NCBI RefSeq assembly: GCF_001053185.1
Contig: NZ_CSTD01000004.1
Location: forward strand, 130,741-194,740
DNA length: 64,000 nucleotides
Reading direction: 5' to 3'
Source: Mycobacterium bohemicum DSM 44277
GTDB lineage: Bacteria > Actinomycetota > Actinomycetes > Mycobacteriales > Mycobacteriaceae
Position numbers and translations under genes: made by a program. The number at the start of each line of letters is the position of its first letter. The stretch's first letter is position 1. The notes beneath the pieces are model-generated. The model was not told the origin of the DNA and did no database searches. It was given only the letters and a program-made list of their open reading frames with translations. Positions 38,449 to 47,074 of the stretch are shown here, piece by piece.

Positions 38449-39039
38449 TCACCGGGTGCCGGCGGTGGGCTGCTCCGCGGACGAGGCCCACCGCGACGGC
38501 CGCTCCACCCGGTGCTTGATCCCCAGCAGCAGTCCCCGGGTGCCCAGCGCGATGCCGGGCCGGACGAGTTCTGCGAGGAACACCTCGCCCGGATGGCGCA
38601 GGGCGATCCGGGCGCGGGTGAGCAAGCGGACCCGGTCCTCCCAGTGCGGCTGAATGTGCAAGGACCACATGATATTCCAGCGATGGCCCGGGCGACCGGC
38701 GGTGAGCACCAGGTACTTCTCCGGGACGATCTCGGCGACCCGCAGGGTCAGCCCGTCCGGCAGCCGGCCCCCGGCGGCCGGGCGCACCTCGTCTCCCACC
38801 TCGAGGTCGCGCTCGCCCCGGCCCAACCGCACCAGCCAGGGCCAGACGGCGGACACCGGGGCGTCGACGTACACCGCCTCGGTCGTCTGGAGGGCGGGCT
38901 CGGCGATCAGCTCGTCACCGGGCATCGGCATCTGACACTCGGCCTTGGTCGCGCCCCAGTTGCGGTAATACCGCCGCGCCGCGTACAGCACCGCGAGGAC
39001 CGCCGCCGCCCGCGTCATCCGTCTCGTCACGTTGGCCAT
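38449..39039 (-). CDS. SRPBCC-family protein, possibly shortened internally
   Basis: This 196-residue protein has a short N-terminal hydrophobic/basic segment and a START/SRPBCC-like domain (EAVYVDAPVSAVWPWLVRLG, EVGDEVRPAAGG, WNIMWSLHIQPHWEDRVRLLTRAR). In related actinobacterial proteins I recall a GGFYSY…LENL segment of about 28 residues between WPWLV and VGDEVR. Here the two are nearly adjacent (near 38820), suggesting an in-frame deletion. A hydrophobic ligand is expected but not known. Confidence 0.68.
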   Translation of the reverse strand: MANVTRRMTRAAAVLAVLYAARRYYRNWGATKAECQMPMPGDELIAEPALQTTEAVYVDAPVSAVWPWLVRLGRGERDLEVGDEVRPAAGGRLPDGLTLRVAEIVPEKYLVLTAGRPGHRWNIMWSLHIQPHWEDRVRLLTRARIALRHPGEVFLAELVRPGIALGTRGLLLGIKHRVERPSRWASSAEQPTAGTR

Positions 39040-39259
39040 GGCGCCAGTCTGGCGGCGCGGCCGACCCGCCCGACAGGGTCAATGGTCCCCGCCGCCCCGC
39101 CGATGTGCTCCGGTGGCGTTCCGCGCGCGGCGTTCACCCGTTCGACTCGTGCTTGATGACTTTGGGCCCTATCCGCAACACGTGCGTGACGGAATAATGG
39201 GTCCGTCTGACGTAATTTGGCTGCGGCGGTTACGGCTGAACGAAGGGATACGACGGCTG

Positions 39260-39499
39260 ATGGGTGCTATCCCACCGTTATTGTTAACCGATTCCGATGT
39301 GGATGCCCTGGCTTCAGACTTCCTTCAATCCCGTTACGTGGACCCGATTTACGCCGACTGGTCGCCGGATCGACGCCTCGACACCTTCCTGCGGCGGCGG
39401 GGCCTCGCCCGGGTCGCCGACAACGGGGACCTTTCCGAGATCGTGCTGAACCGCGTGATGGTGCGGGTCGGTCGCGCCAGCCAGTTGGGCCGCGGGTAG
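39260..39499 (+). CDS. Small hypothetical protein
   Basis: This 79-residue protein (MGAIPPLLLTDSDVDALASD… YADWSPDRRLDTFLRRRG) has no recognised domain. It is mostly helical in appearance and not a membrane protein. An in-frame ATG at 39197 would add 21 residues; 39260 is chosen because the extension is basic and unlike the rest. The 220-nt gap before it shows no clear element. It converges on the WS/DGAT gene. Confidence 0.55.
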   Translation: MGAIPPLLLTDSDVDALASDFLQSRYVDPIYADWSPDRRLDTFLRRRGLARVADNGDLSEIVLNRVMVRVGRASQLGRG

Positions 39500-39513
39500 C
39501 TCGTCCCCCGCGC

Positions 39514-40908
39514 TCAGACGCCGACGGCGGACTCCAGTTCGGCCAGCGACCGCTCGGTCAGCGGGATCAGGTCGTCGATGTCGGGCACCGCGTCGTCGCC
39601 GGCGGCGTAGCCGAATCCGATCCGGTCGGCGTACGAGCACGTCGTCACGTTCAGCGCCTGGCCGTCGTAGACGGTCGACACCGGGTACATCTCGTCGATG
39701 TGGGCGCCGTTCCAATACATTTCGGTCGTCGGGCCGGCGACGTGTGAGATCGGCACGTTGTATCCGGTCCGCGTCCGCGGGGTGAACGGCAGCATCGGCA
39801 GCAGCACCGTCGCGGCGATGCTCCCCGAGGCCGTGAGCAGCGAGGCGGCCGATCCGCGTTTGGCCACCCACTGCTTTCCCTCCGACATCGACCGGTGCAC
39901 CAACTGCAAGCGGGCCAGCGGATCGTCCAGGTCGGTGCCCAGCGGGCACAGCCACAGGCCGAACATGTTGCCCTGGTCGTGATCCTCCGTGGTGCGTTCG
40001 CGGGAGCGCACCGTGATCGGGCAGGCGGCCACCAGCGACTGCTTGGGCAGTTCGCCGCGGTCGGCCAGCCAGCGGCGCAGCACACCGGCCACCGTCGCGG
40101 TCACCGCCTCGTTGGCGGTCACGCCGGCGGCCAGTTGCACGGCGCGGAAACGCTCCCTGGGCCAGCTGCCCGCCGAGACGGCGCGCCGCGGCCCGAGCCG
40201 ACCGTTGAACCGGGTGTAGGGGGCGCCGAACGGCAGCACGGTGGTGTGCCCCACCAGCGTGTCAAGCACGGTCGAGATCTCGCCGCTGACCACGCGCCCG
40301 ACCAGCCCGACGGCCGACGCCGCCGTCCCCAGCAGCGACCGCAACGGCGACACCAGGCCCGAGACCACACCGGCGGCCTCCCGCGGCGGCTCGGCATCAT
40401 GGGGGTGCTCCGCGTAAAATGGCGGCATGGCACGGCGTTTCGGGTCGGTGCTCAGGGCGTCGGTGATCATCCGGAAGCCGGCGACACCGTCGACGACGGT
40501 GTGATGCACCTTGATGTAGAAGGCGAACCGGCCCCCGTCCAGGCCGTCGATCAGATAGGACGTCCACATCGGCCCGCGGCGGTCCAGCCGCTCGGCGTCC
40601 AATTCGCCGATCAGCCGCCAGAAGTCGCCGTCGGCCACCGTACGCCGGCCGCAGTGCCGGCTCAGGTCGATCGCCTCCGGTTCGCGCCAGACCCAGACCC
40701 CGCCGGTGTCGACCCCCCGGTGGGGGTACCGGCGCAGCCGCGGATCGATCGGATCGGCGCCCGAGATCGCCTCCCGGTGGAGCTTGTCGACGAAGTGCTT
40801 TCCGGCGCCCTTGGGCGGTGACAGGACGAGGACCGCCCCGACGTGCATCGGATTGGACACCAGCTCGGCGGTCATCATCGCCGCGTCCAGGGGATCGAGC
40901 GGTCTCAT
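39514..40908 (-). CDS. Wax ester synthase/diacylglycerol acyltransferase (WS/DGAT)
   Basis: This 464-residue acyltransferase makes triacylglycerol or wax esters from acyl-CoA. The active-site motif HHxxxDG is present as HHTVVDG (about residue 137-143), together with the family segments RFNGRLGPRR and the late NVPISHVAGP. ATG 40908 follows GGGGGACACG. It is 11 nt downstream of an alpha/beta hydrolase gene whose promoter carries a DosR-type box, so storage-lipid synthesis under hypoxia is a reasonable inference. It is not the closest match to Tgs1 as I recall it. Confidence 0.9.
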   Translation of the reverse strand: MRPLDPLDAAMMTAELVSNPMHVGAVLVLSPPKGAGKHFVDKLHREAISGADPIDPRLRRYPHRGVDTGGVWVWREPEAIDLSRHCGRRTVADGDFWRLIGELDAERLDRRGPMWTSYLIDGLDGGRFAFYIKVHHTVVDGVAGFRMITDALSTDPKRRAMPPFYAEHPHDAEPPREAAGVVSGLVSPLRSLLGTAASAVGLVGRVVSGEISTVLDTLVGHTTVLPFGAPYTRFNGRLGPRRAVSAGSWPRERFRAVQLAAGVTANEAVTATVAGVLRRWLADRGELPKQSLVAACPITVRSRERTTEDHDQGNMFGLWLCPLGTDLDDPLARLQLVHRSMSEGKQWVAKRGSAASLLTASGSIAATVLLPMLPFTPRTRTGYNVPISHVAGPTTEMYWNGAHIDEMYPVSTVYDGQALNVTTCSYADRIGFGYAAGDDAVPDIDDLIPLTERSLAELESAVGV

Positions 40909-40919
40909 CTCGTGTCCCC

Positions 40920-42173
40920 CTACGCCGGGCGGTCGCGCGACGCCGACACCCCGTCCAGCAGGCCGGACTGCGCCAGCGCGGCCTCGACGAACCGCTGCAC
41001 CGGCCGCGCCCGGAAGAATCCGGTGTGGCCCCCGGAATACCAGACGATTTCGGGCTTGCCCCAGTGCTCCCACAGGCGGACCACCTGTTCGCGGGGGTGC
41101 ACGACCTGATCGGCGACGCCGGCGTAGATGAAGCGACCCCGTTGCGGCACCAGCGGGCGCAGCGACAACGGTGAGGTCATCTGCCCGATCCGCGCGGCGA
41201 TCTCCATGGTGTGGCGGCGCGGGTCGTCGGAACCCAGCCCGGAGTGCCGGCCCAGCAACCCGACCAGGTCGGCGACCGGGACGCCCAGGATGGCGCAGGT
41301 GAGGCCCCGTTCCAGGCCGGCGAGCAGCCCGGCGATGTAGCCGCCCATCGACAGGCCGTACAACCCGATCTGCGACTCCGGCTCCTCACTGCGAATCCAG
41401 GACAGCAGCCGACGGATGTCCCACACCGCCTGGGCGGTCGCGTGCACGTCGTCCAGCACGTCTTCCCCCGGGAACACCGCCGCCTTCGGCAGGTGGCGCG
41501 CCCGCGGCCCGTGCATCGGCAGCACGGGCATGACCACGTTCAGGCCGAGCACCTCGTGCAACCGCCACGCCCGGAATATGGCGAGATCCATTGCGGCGCG
41601 ACCCATTTCTGTCCCGTGCACGCACACCAGCCACGGCCGCGGTTGCGGGTGCCGGAGCAACAGCGCGTACTCGCGTTCGTTGGCGGTGTACCCCATGTAC
41701 CGCTGGGCGCCGGGTTCGCCGCGGCGCGGCCGGTACCCGCTGTCGAAGAAGATCCGGTACAGCGAGGGTTTGCCACCCTTGGGCTTTCGCACGGAGACCT
41801 CGGAAAGCTTCGGGGGCGCGGCGAAGAACCGCTTCGGGTTGTCCAGCCAGCCCCGGGCGCCGTAGAACTCCACGGCGGCGGCTACCTCGCGCGAGATGCG
41901 CTCGAACGCCTCGGGCCGGCTGACCGGGCGGCGGGCCTTGAGCCCGATCAGGACGATCTCGTCGCGGAAGGCCTGCGCCGCCAGGGCCAGGGTGGGCCGG
42001 GCCAGCGGGAGCCCGCCCGGCTCCTGGTCGCGGTATTCCCGCCACGACTGGGCCACGTATTGGCCGGTGTTCGTGAAGGGCTTGACGGCGTTGCCGAGGC
42101 CGGCCACGCCGGGTGGGCTCGGCAGCGAAACCCCGCGGCCGTGCAACTCCTGGTCGCCGGTGGCTGCTGGCAT
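40920..42173 (-). CDS. Alpha/beta-hydrolase
   Basis: This 417-residue protein has an extended N-terminal helical region and an alpha/beta-hydrolase core with the nucleophile elbow GLYGLSMGGYIAG, WLVCVHGTEMGRAAMD before it, and a late PEIVWYSGGHTGFF carrying the probable catalytic His. It is the first gene of a two-gene operon with WS/DGAT, so a lipase or esterase in storage-lipid turnover is likely. A strong DosR-like box lies 33 nt before its start. Confidence 0.85.
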   Translation of the reverse strand: MPAATGDQELHGRGVSLPSPPGVAGLGNAVKPFTNTGQYVAQSWREYRDQEPGGLPLARPTLALAAQAFRDEIVLIGLKARRPVSRPEAFERISREVAAAVEFYGARGWLDNPKRFFAAPPKLSEVSVRKPKGGKPSLYRIFFDSGYRPRRGEPGAQRYMGYTANEREYALLLRHPQPRPWLVCVHGTEMGRAAMDLAIFRAWRLHEVLGLNVVMPVLPMHGPRARHLPKAAVFPGEDVLDDVHATAQAVWDIRRLLSWIRSEEPESQIGLYGLSMGGYIAGLLAGLERGLTCAILGVPVADLVGLLGRHSGLGSDDPRRHTMEIAARIGQMTSPLSLRPLVPQRGRFIYAGVADQVVHPREQVVRLWEHWGKPEIVWYSGGHTGFFRARPVQRFVEAALAQSGLLDGVSASRDRPA

Positions 42174-42206
42174 CCTGGCAAGCTAGCAGCAACCCGGAAC
42201 GCCATG

Positions 42207-42226
42207 TTAGGGACTTACGTCCCGCT
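42207..42226. promoter_or_regulatory. DosR-type box upstream of the hydrolase–WS/DGAT operon
   Basis: TTAGGGACTTACGTCCCGCT matches the published DosR consensus TTSGGGACTWWAGTCCCSAA at 16 of 20 positions, with perfect GGGAC/GTCCC arms. It is 33 nt upstream of the hydrolase start and also faces the divergent gene at 42402. A weaker second site lies at 42287-42306. Confidence 0.72.
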
Positions 42227-42286
42227 GCCGACCGCGAAAGTCCTTGGAAGGCACGTCGAGCTTTTCGGCGCCAAATGATCGGTTGC

Positions 42287-42306
42287 GGAGGGACTTTAGG
42301 CACTCG
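42287..42306. promoter_or_regulatory. Second, weaker DosR-like box
   Basis: GGAGGGACTTTAGGCACTCG keeps the GGGACTTTAG half of the DosR consensus (about 12 of 20 positions). Paired boxes about 80 nt apart are common at DosR promoters. It could serve either divergent gene. Confidence 0.45.
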
Positions 42307-42401
42307 TGCCAACCCCGTGGACGACGTAGCGTTCGAATCGGCAACGTGGCCGCTTGGTGACGCGATATGCAGCGTCATACCACCACAATTGAGGAGTGAC
42401 A

Positions 42402-42671
42402 GTGACACAGACACCGGAAAAGGCCGAGTCGCGCTGGGCGGAACTGTCTGACGAGGTGCTCGAATCGGTAGAGGCGAGCCGTAAGCAAGCCATCGAATCC
42501 GTCCGTAAGTTCGTCGACCAGGTGACCGGCGACATTCCCGACGAGGCGAAGCGGAAGAACGTCATCGACGCCGCCCTGGACCTGACCGAGGAACTGGTCA
42601 CCGGGCGGATCGAGTTTTTCCGCAGCGTGGTGCGCAGCGCCGGCCAGGCGGTGGGCGGAAAACAGTCGTAA
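42402..42671 (+). CDS. Small acidic helical protein of unknown function
   Basis: This 89-residue protein (starting VTQTPEKAESRWAELSDE) is rich in charged residues and predicted almost wholly helical. There is no signal and no membrane segment. GTG 42402 is preferred over GTG 42396 because GAGGAG ends 5 nt before it. It is divergent from the DosR-boxed hydrolase operon and may be co-induced. I do not recognise the family. Confidence 0.7.
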   Translation: MTQTPEKAESRWAELSDEVLESVEASRKQAIESVRKFVDQVTGDIPDEAKRKNVIDAALDLTEELVTGRIEFFRSVVRSAGQAVGGKQS

Positions 42672-42677
42672 CCGCGC

Positions 42678-43160
42678 TCACGTAGCGGGCGCCGACGGCG
42701 CCACCTGCCGGCGAAGGTCTTCGGCGAACGCCGCGGCCCGGTCGAGGTCACGGTCGTTCGGCCGCCCCCTGTTGATCCCGCCGACGAAGCCGAACGGCCC
42801 CACCGTGTCGAACCCGCGGCACGAGAACGAACCGCACAGCTCGAAACCTTTGTCGCCCAGGGGCTTCCGGATCGGCTTGGTGTAGTCCAGCAACGGAACC
42901 TCGCGGGCGCCGCTGGTGAAGAACGTGAACGCGCGCACGCCCTCGACGGCGGGGAGGCGGCCGATCAGCCGCCGTATCCTCGCGTCGAAGGCCATGTAGT
43001 AGATGCCCGACCCGAAGCCGACGAGGTCGTAGTCGCGCAGCTTGTCGGGTTCGACGGACTCTGGGTCGACGACCTCGGCGCCGAGCACCGCGGCCATCCG
43101 ATCGGCGACGCGGCGGGTATTGCCGTGTGATTTGGACACGCAGACGATGAGCGACTTCAT
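42678..43160 (-). CDS. Flavodoxin-family protein
   Basis: This 160-residue protein has an FMN-phosphate loop near the N-terminus (LIVCVSKSHGNTRRVA), the GFGSGIYYMAFDARI segment and FTFFTSGAREV. It is likely an FMN-binding electron carrier or quinone reductase. ATG 43160 begins at the first beta strand; an upstream extension is in frame but unlike the family. It converges with the small helical gene. Confidence 0.85.
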   Translation of the reverse strand: MKSLIVCVSKSHGNTRRVADRMAAVLGAEVVDPESVEPDKLRDYDLVGFGSGIYYMAFDARIRRLIGRLPAVEGVRAFTFFTSGAREVPLLDYTKPIRKPLGDKGFELCGSFSCRGFDTVGPFGFVGGINRGRPNDRDLDRAAAFAEDLRRQVAPSAPAT

Positions 43161-43224
43161 GCGAACAATGCTGCGGGGGCCCCCTGCCGCCCGGTAAGGG
43201 GCGTTCGTCACTTCTCGCGTCGCG

Positions 43225-44217
43225 TCAGTCGAACGCGTGGATCACCTGGCGGGCCACGCGCTCGATCCGGCGGCGCAGACCGGGGCGAAGCGGCAGGTCG
43301 GCGAATTGCGGGATCTCCCCCGTGGTCACCACCACGCCGGGTTCCTCGTGCTCCCAGCGGGCGTGCACCTTGTCGCCGAGCGCGCGGGCGGGCGGGTTGT
43401 CGGCCAGCACCTGGGCATGGAATCGCTTGATGCCGTCCACCCGCGCCGCGACCGCCAGCGCACCGAGCAGCAGCGTCCCGATGCCCCGCCCCTGATAGGC
43501 GTCGGCGACCGTGAGCGCCACCTCCGCCGAGGCGGGATCGTCCACGTCGCGGATGAAGCGCGCGTCGGCGACGACCGGGCCGTCCCAGCCGTCGGAGCCG
43601 TCCAGGACCACCCACACGAAGTGGTCGATGTAGTCGACTTCGAACAGGTAGACCAGCCGCGCCTGGCTCGGGGTGCCGCCCTGGTAGCGCAGGTAAAGCG
43701 TCTCCCGGGAGAACGACCCGTTGCCGCTGAACCGCGCCGCGTCACCGGGCAGCACCGGGCGCAGCAGCAGCCTGGCGCCGTCGGTGGTCGACACCTCGAT
43801 GGGCACGACGTAGGCGGCCAGCCGCTGACGCGCGGTGCGCACCATCCGTTCGGCGACCGCCGGCATGGCCAGCATGCGGTCGAAGGCGCTGCTGTGGCCC
43901 CGGTAGCCGCGGACGTCGTCCTTCGCGGTCACTGTCGCGGTCCTGGGCGAGTGCCGCAGCAAAGCGATTTCGCCGATGATCGTTCCCGGCGAGAGCTCCA
44001 CGGTTGCCCCCTGGCCGCGCGGGCCGGTGTGGTGGATCTCCACGCGCCCGGACGCGATGATCGCGAACGAGTCCGCCTGTTCGCCCTGCCGCATCAAAAC
44101 CTCGCCGGCGGCCGCGCGCAACGGCTCCAGGTCCGGGGCCAGCGCCGCGAGGTCTTCCGCACCGATACCGGAGAACACTTCCAGCGCCGCGAGATCCGTT
44201 GCGCTGACGGCGTTCAT
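43225..44217 (-). CDS. pat: cAMP-regulated protein lysine acetyltransferase (Pat type)
   Basis: This 330-residue protein joins an N-terminal cyclic-nucleotide-binding domain (about 10-130, with SPGTIIGEIALLRHSPRTATV) to a C-terminal GNAT domain (about 150-310, acetyl-CoA loop AYQGRGIGTLLLGAL). It is the architecture of M. tuberculosis Rv0998 and M. smegmatis Pat, which acetylate acyl-CoA synthetases when cAMP is bound. A remnant of an acyl-CoA synthetase lies divergently just upstream, a suggestive neighbour. Confidence 0.93.
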   Translation of the reverse strand: MNAVSATDLAALEVFSGIGAEDLAALAPDLEPLRAAAGEVLMRQGEQADSFAIIASGRVEIHHTGPRGQGATVELSPGTIIGEIALLRHSPRTATVTAKDDVRGYRGHSSAFDRMLAMPAVAERMVRTARQRLAAYVVPIEVSTTDGARLLLRPVLPGDAARFSGNGSFSRETLYLRYQGGTPSQARLVYLFEVDYIDHFVWVVLDGSDGWDGPVVADARFIRDVDDPASAEVALTVADAYQGRGIGTLLLGALAVAARVDGIKRFHAQVLADNPPARALGDKVHARWEHEEPGVVVTTGEIPQFADLPLRPGLRRRIERVARQVIHAFD

Positions 44218-44371
44218 GTCGATCCACCCCCGCCCCGGTGATGCGCAGCCACCCGACGTACGGTACGCGACCCGACGGGCCTTCACCCGCCGAGCCGGTC
44301 GGCGGCGGCGCGCGGAGGACCGCGGAGGACATTTGTCTGGCCCGGCCGGTTGATGAACGAGGCCGCCCGGG

Positions 44372-44915
44372 CGTGATGACCGGCTACCACGACCTGCCGG
44401 ACGCCACCGCCGAGGCGCTCGACGCCGACGGCTGGTTCCACACCGGCGACATCGGCGAGATCGACGCCGACGGCTTCCTGCGGATCACCGACCGCAAGAA
44501 GGACATGTTCAAGACCTCGCAGGGCAAGTACGTTGCGCCGTCGGCGATCGACGCGAAGTTCAAGGGGTTGTGCCCGTACGTGAGCGAGCTGGTGGTCTAC
44601 GGCGAGGGCAAGCCCTACTGTGTCGCGCTGGTCAGCCTGGACACCGAGGCGATCACCGAGTGGGCCGCCCGCAACGGCCTGGCGGGCAAGTCGTTCGCCG
44701 AGGTCGCGCACGACGCGAAGACCGAAGAGTTGATCGCCGGATACGTCGACGCCCTCAACGCCGAACTGAATCGCTGGGAGCAGGTCAAGAAGTTCACCAT
44801 CGCCGACCGCGAATTCACCGTGGAGTCAGGCGATCTCACGCCCAGCATGAAACTCAAGCGCAAGGTCGTGATCGAGAAGTTCGCCGAGCCGCTTTCGGCG
44901 CTGTACGAGAAGTGA
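44372..44915 (+). pseudogene. C-terminal fragment of a long-chain acyl-CoA synthetase
   Basis: Similarity to FadD15-type acyl-CoA synthetases begins near 44372 (VMTGYHDLPDATAEAL) and continues to the stop: WFHTGDIGEIDADGFLRITDRKKD, GKYVAPSAIDAKFKG, NRWEQVKKFTIAD and the catalytic-lysine tail LTPSMKLKRKVV. About 180 of roughly 600 residues remain. The whole large N-terminal adenylation lobe, including the P-loop, is absent, and sequence before 44372 is unrelated. It cannot activate fatty acids alone. Deletion or assembly collapse is likely. Confidence 0.85.
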
Positions 44916-44921
44916 AAGCGA

Positions 44922-44952
44922 CGGTCCCGGATGGGGGGGTTTTCCGGGACCG
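44922..44952. terminator. Hairpin between the acyl-CoA synthetase fragment and the hibernation-factor gene
   Basis: CGGTCCCGGA (44922-44931) pairs perfectly with TCCGGGACCG (44943-44952) around an 11-nt loop, 7 nt after the stop of the fragment. The genes are convergent, so it can serve both strands. Confidence 0.8.
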
Positions 44953-44976
44953 CCGCGGCTTCGGTGTGGTGTGGAC

Positions 44977-45780
44977 TCAGCTTGCCGGCGTGATCAGACC
45001 GTAGTGGCCATCGTAGCGGTGATACAGCACGCTTCCCCGGCCATGGGCGCTGTCGACGAAGAACAGGAACGGCAGGCCGAGCGCGTTGATCCGGTCGATC
45101 GCCTCGTCGACGGTGAGCCGCGGCGCCGGCCGCGGGCTGATGGTCAGCGGCATCTCGAACGGGGCGAGCTCCTCGGCGCGTTCCGGGTCGGGGAGCGCCA
45201 GGCGGTATTCGGTCGGCCCCTCGCGGTAGAGCACGCTGTCCTGCCGCGTCCCCGCCTCGGTGAAGAGGTGGAAGTCGTAGTCCAGCGCCTCCATGTCCAC
45301 CGCGGCCTCCTCGACCGTGCAGGCCGGCAGGCCGTAGGACTTGTGCCGCATGATGCGGCGCTCGCTTTCCGGCCGGGGAAAGTAACCGGGCCGGTCGGTG
45401 GCCTCGGACTGGTGGCGCCACTCCTGTGGAGCCGGCCGGGGCAGACCTCCCCGTCTGGCTTCCCAGTGTTGGGCGCAGCGCTCCAAACGATGCCGCAGCC
45501 GCGCCTCGAGCCGGTCGATCGCTTCCCGCGCGGTCACGCCTTCCACCTGCGCGCGGACCAGCCGGCCGTTGACGTCGAGGTTCGCCTGCGCGAGCACCCT
45601 GCGGGCCACCGCCGGATCGCCGTGCAGGCTCAACCTGACATGGGCGTCGAGCACGGGCTCGTGGGTGAGCCGACCGAGCTCGCCGATCTTGGTCCGCGCG
45701 TAGTCCTCCGCACCGGGCAGCTGCCCATGGGTCGTCACCCGGACGTCAAATGCGACGGGTAAATCGGATCTTTGTCCCAT
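44977..45780 (-). CDS. hpf: Long ribosome hibernation-promoting factor, two C-terminal modules
   Basis: This 267-residue protein has an N-terminal S30AE/YfiA-like domain (about 8-105) and two copies of the S30AE C-terminal dimerisation module (around 150-195, YGLPACTVEEAAVDMEAL, and 215-265, APRLTVDEAIDRINALGLPF). This duplicated layout is found in mycobacterial dormancy-linked factors (Rv0079 type). It would inactivate ribosomes in stasis. A half DosR site (TTGGGGAC on the minus strand) lies just upstream of the start. Confidence 0.88.
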   Translation of the reverse strand: MGQRSDLPVAFDVRVTTHGQLPGAEDYARTKIGELGRLTHEPVLDAHVRLSLHGDPAVARRVLAQANLDVNGRLVRAQVEGVTAREAIDRLEARLRHRLERCAQHWEARRGGLPRPAPQEWRHQSEATDRPGYFPRPESERRIMRHKSYGLPACTVEEAAVDMEALDYDFHLFTEAGTRQDSVLYREGPTEYRLALPDPERAEELAPFEMPLTISPRPAPRLTVDEAIDRINALGLPFLFFVDSAHGRGSVLYHRYDGHYGLITPAS

Positions 45781-45867
45781 GGTTAGTTGCTACCCCGTCC
45801 CCAAATCGTCGCCCTAGGGCCGAAAGTCACACCGGAAGCTGCCCAGGGGCACATCCGCGCGGCGTCG

Positions 45868-47074
45868 CTACCGAACGGAGTGCGATTGATCACCGTCGGC
45901 GGTGGCCACCAGCCGCGGGAGTGTCAGCCGGGCGCGGTCAAGGCTGTGGTCGATCAGCCGGTCGACGGCGCCCAGGTAGTCCGGCGACGGCGGCCTTCCC
46001 GCCAACTCGGCGATCGCGCGCTGTTCGCCGAGTACGTCGGTGGCGGCCAGGTTCTCGGCCATCCGCGACGCGTGCACCGTCAACCCCGACAGCAGTTCGC
46101 CGCACTGCGAGCCGGCGACGACGGTGCGCCGCGCCAGGATGCGCAAGGTGTCCCATTCGGCGTGCCAGGCGCCGTCGGGCCGTTCGTCGTGCGCCAGCGC
46201 CGCCGCGGTGTGCAGCGTCGCCGCCAGCTGCGGCGCCGAGAGGGCGGCCCGCCGGATCAGGATGGACAGCACCGGATTGCGCTTATGCGGCATCGACGAA
46301 GAGCCGCCGCGGTTCTCCCCGGCCGGCTCGCCGAGTTCGCCGATCTCGGGACGGGCCAGTGTGACGACGTCCGAGGCGATGCGGCCCCAGGAGTCGGTGC
46401 AGCACACGAGGGCGTCGGCGGCGGCGGTCACCGGCGTCCGCGTGGTGTGCCACGGCGGGCGGACGGCGAGCCCCAGGGTGGCCGCGGCCCCGCGGGCCAG
46501 GCGTTCGGACACGTCGGCCGCGTCGGGGGCTTCGGTGCGCAGCGCCACCAATTCCGTTGCGGCGGCGCGTGTCCCGACGGCGCCGCCGAACTGGGCCGGG
46601 GTGGCCACGGCGGCCAGGCGCTCGGCGGCGTCGACGACTCCGTCCAGCCAGCCGGCCGCCTTGGCGCCGAAGGTGGTCGGCGCCGCATGCTGGGTGAGGG
46701 TGCGGGCCACCATCGGCGTGCCCCGGTGCACGGCCACCAGCCCGGTCAGCGCCAGGAGCTGTTCGGCCACAAGGCGATTGAGGTGATCGACAACTCCGCG
46801 CACCCCGAGCATCAGGGCGGTGTCCAGGACGTCCTGGCTGGTGAGCCCGCGGTGGATCCAGGGTGCGACGGCCGGGGCGGCCCGCCGCCGCAGCAGCGCC
46901 GCCAGCCCGATGACAGGGTTGCCGCCGTCCTCCGCGCCGACCGCCAGCGACTCGGCGTCGGCGTCGGTCAGCCGCCAGCCAGGCCGATTCGACCGCGACC
47001 ATGGACCGCAGCAGTGCCCGGTCGCTCATCTGCTCGCCGGCCCGGTGGTCCCCCGGCCACAGCAGGTTCGTCAT
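45868..47074 (-). pseudogene. pcaB: 3-carboxy-cis,cis-muconate cycloisomerase, frameshifted near its start
   Basis: The reading starts MTNLLWPGDHRAG and runs to MVAVESAWLA, then breaks at about 46980. The rest continues in a second frame from WRLTDADAESLAVG to the stop, including the fumarase/aspartase-superfamily signature GGSSSMPHKRNPV. About 15 residues of the helix after VESAWLA are missing. PcaB converts beta-carboxymuconate to gamma-carboxymuconolactone in protocatechuate catabolism. ATG 47074 overlaps the pcaG stop, so the operon is pcaH–pcaG–pcaB. Confidence 0.82.

Noticed and set aside
44238-44371. Upstream extension of the acyl-CoA synthetase fragment from ATG 44238
   Set aside because: Residues before VMTGYH have no resemblance to the family and lie across the promoter region of the divergent acetyltransferase gene.
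45795-45815. DosR box upstream of the hibernation factor gene
   Set aside because: GTCCCCAA half-site is perfect but the other half is absent, so it is only mentioned, not called.
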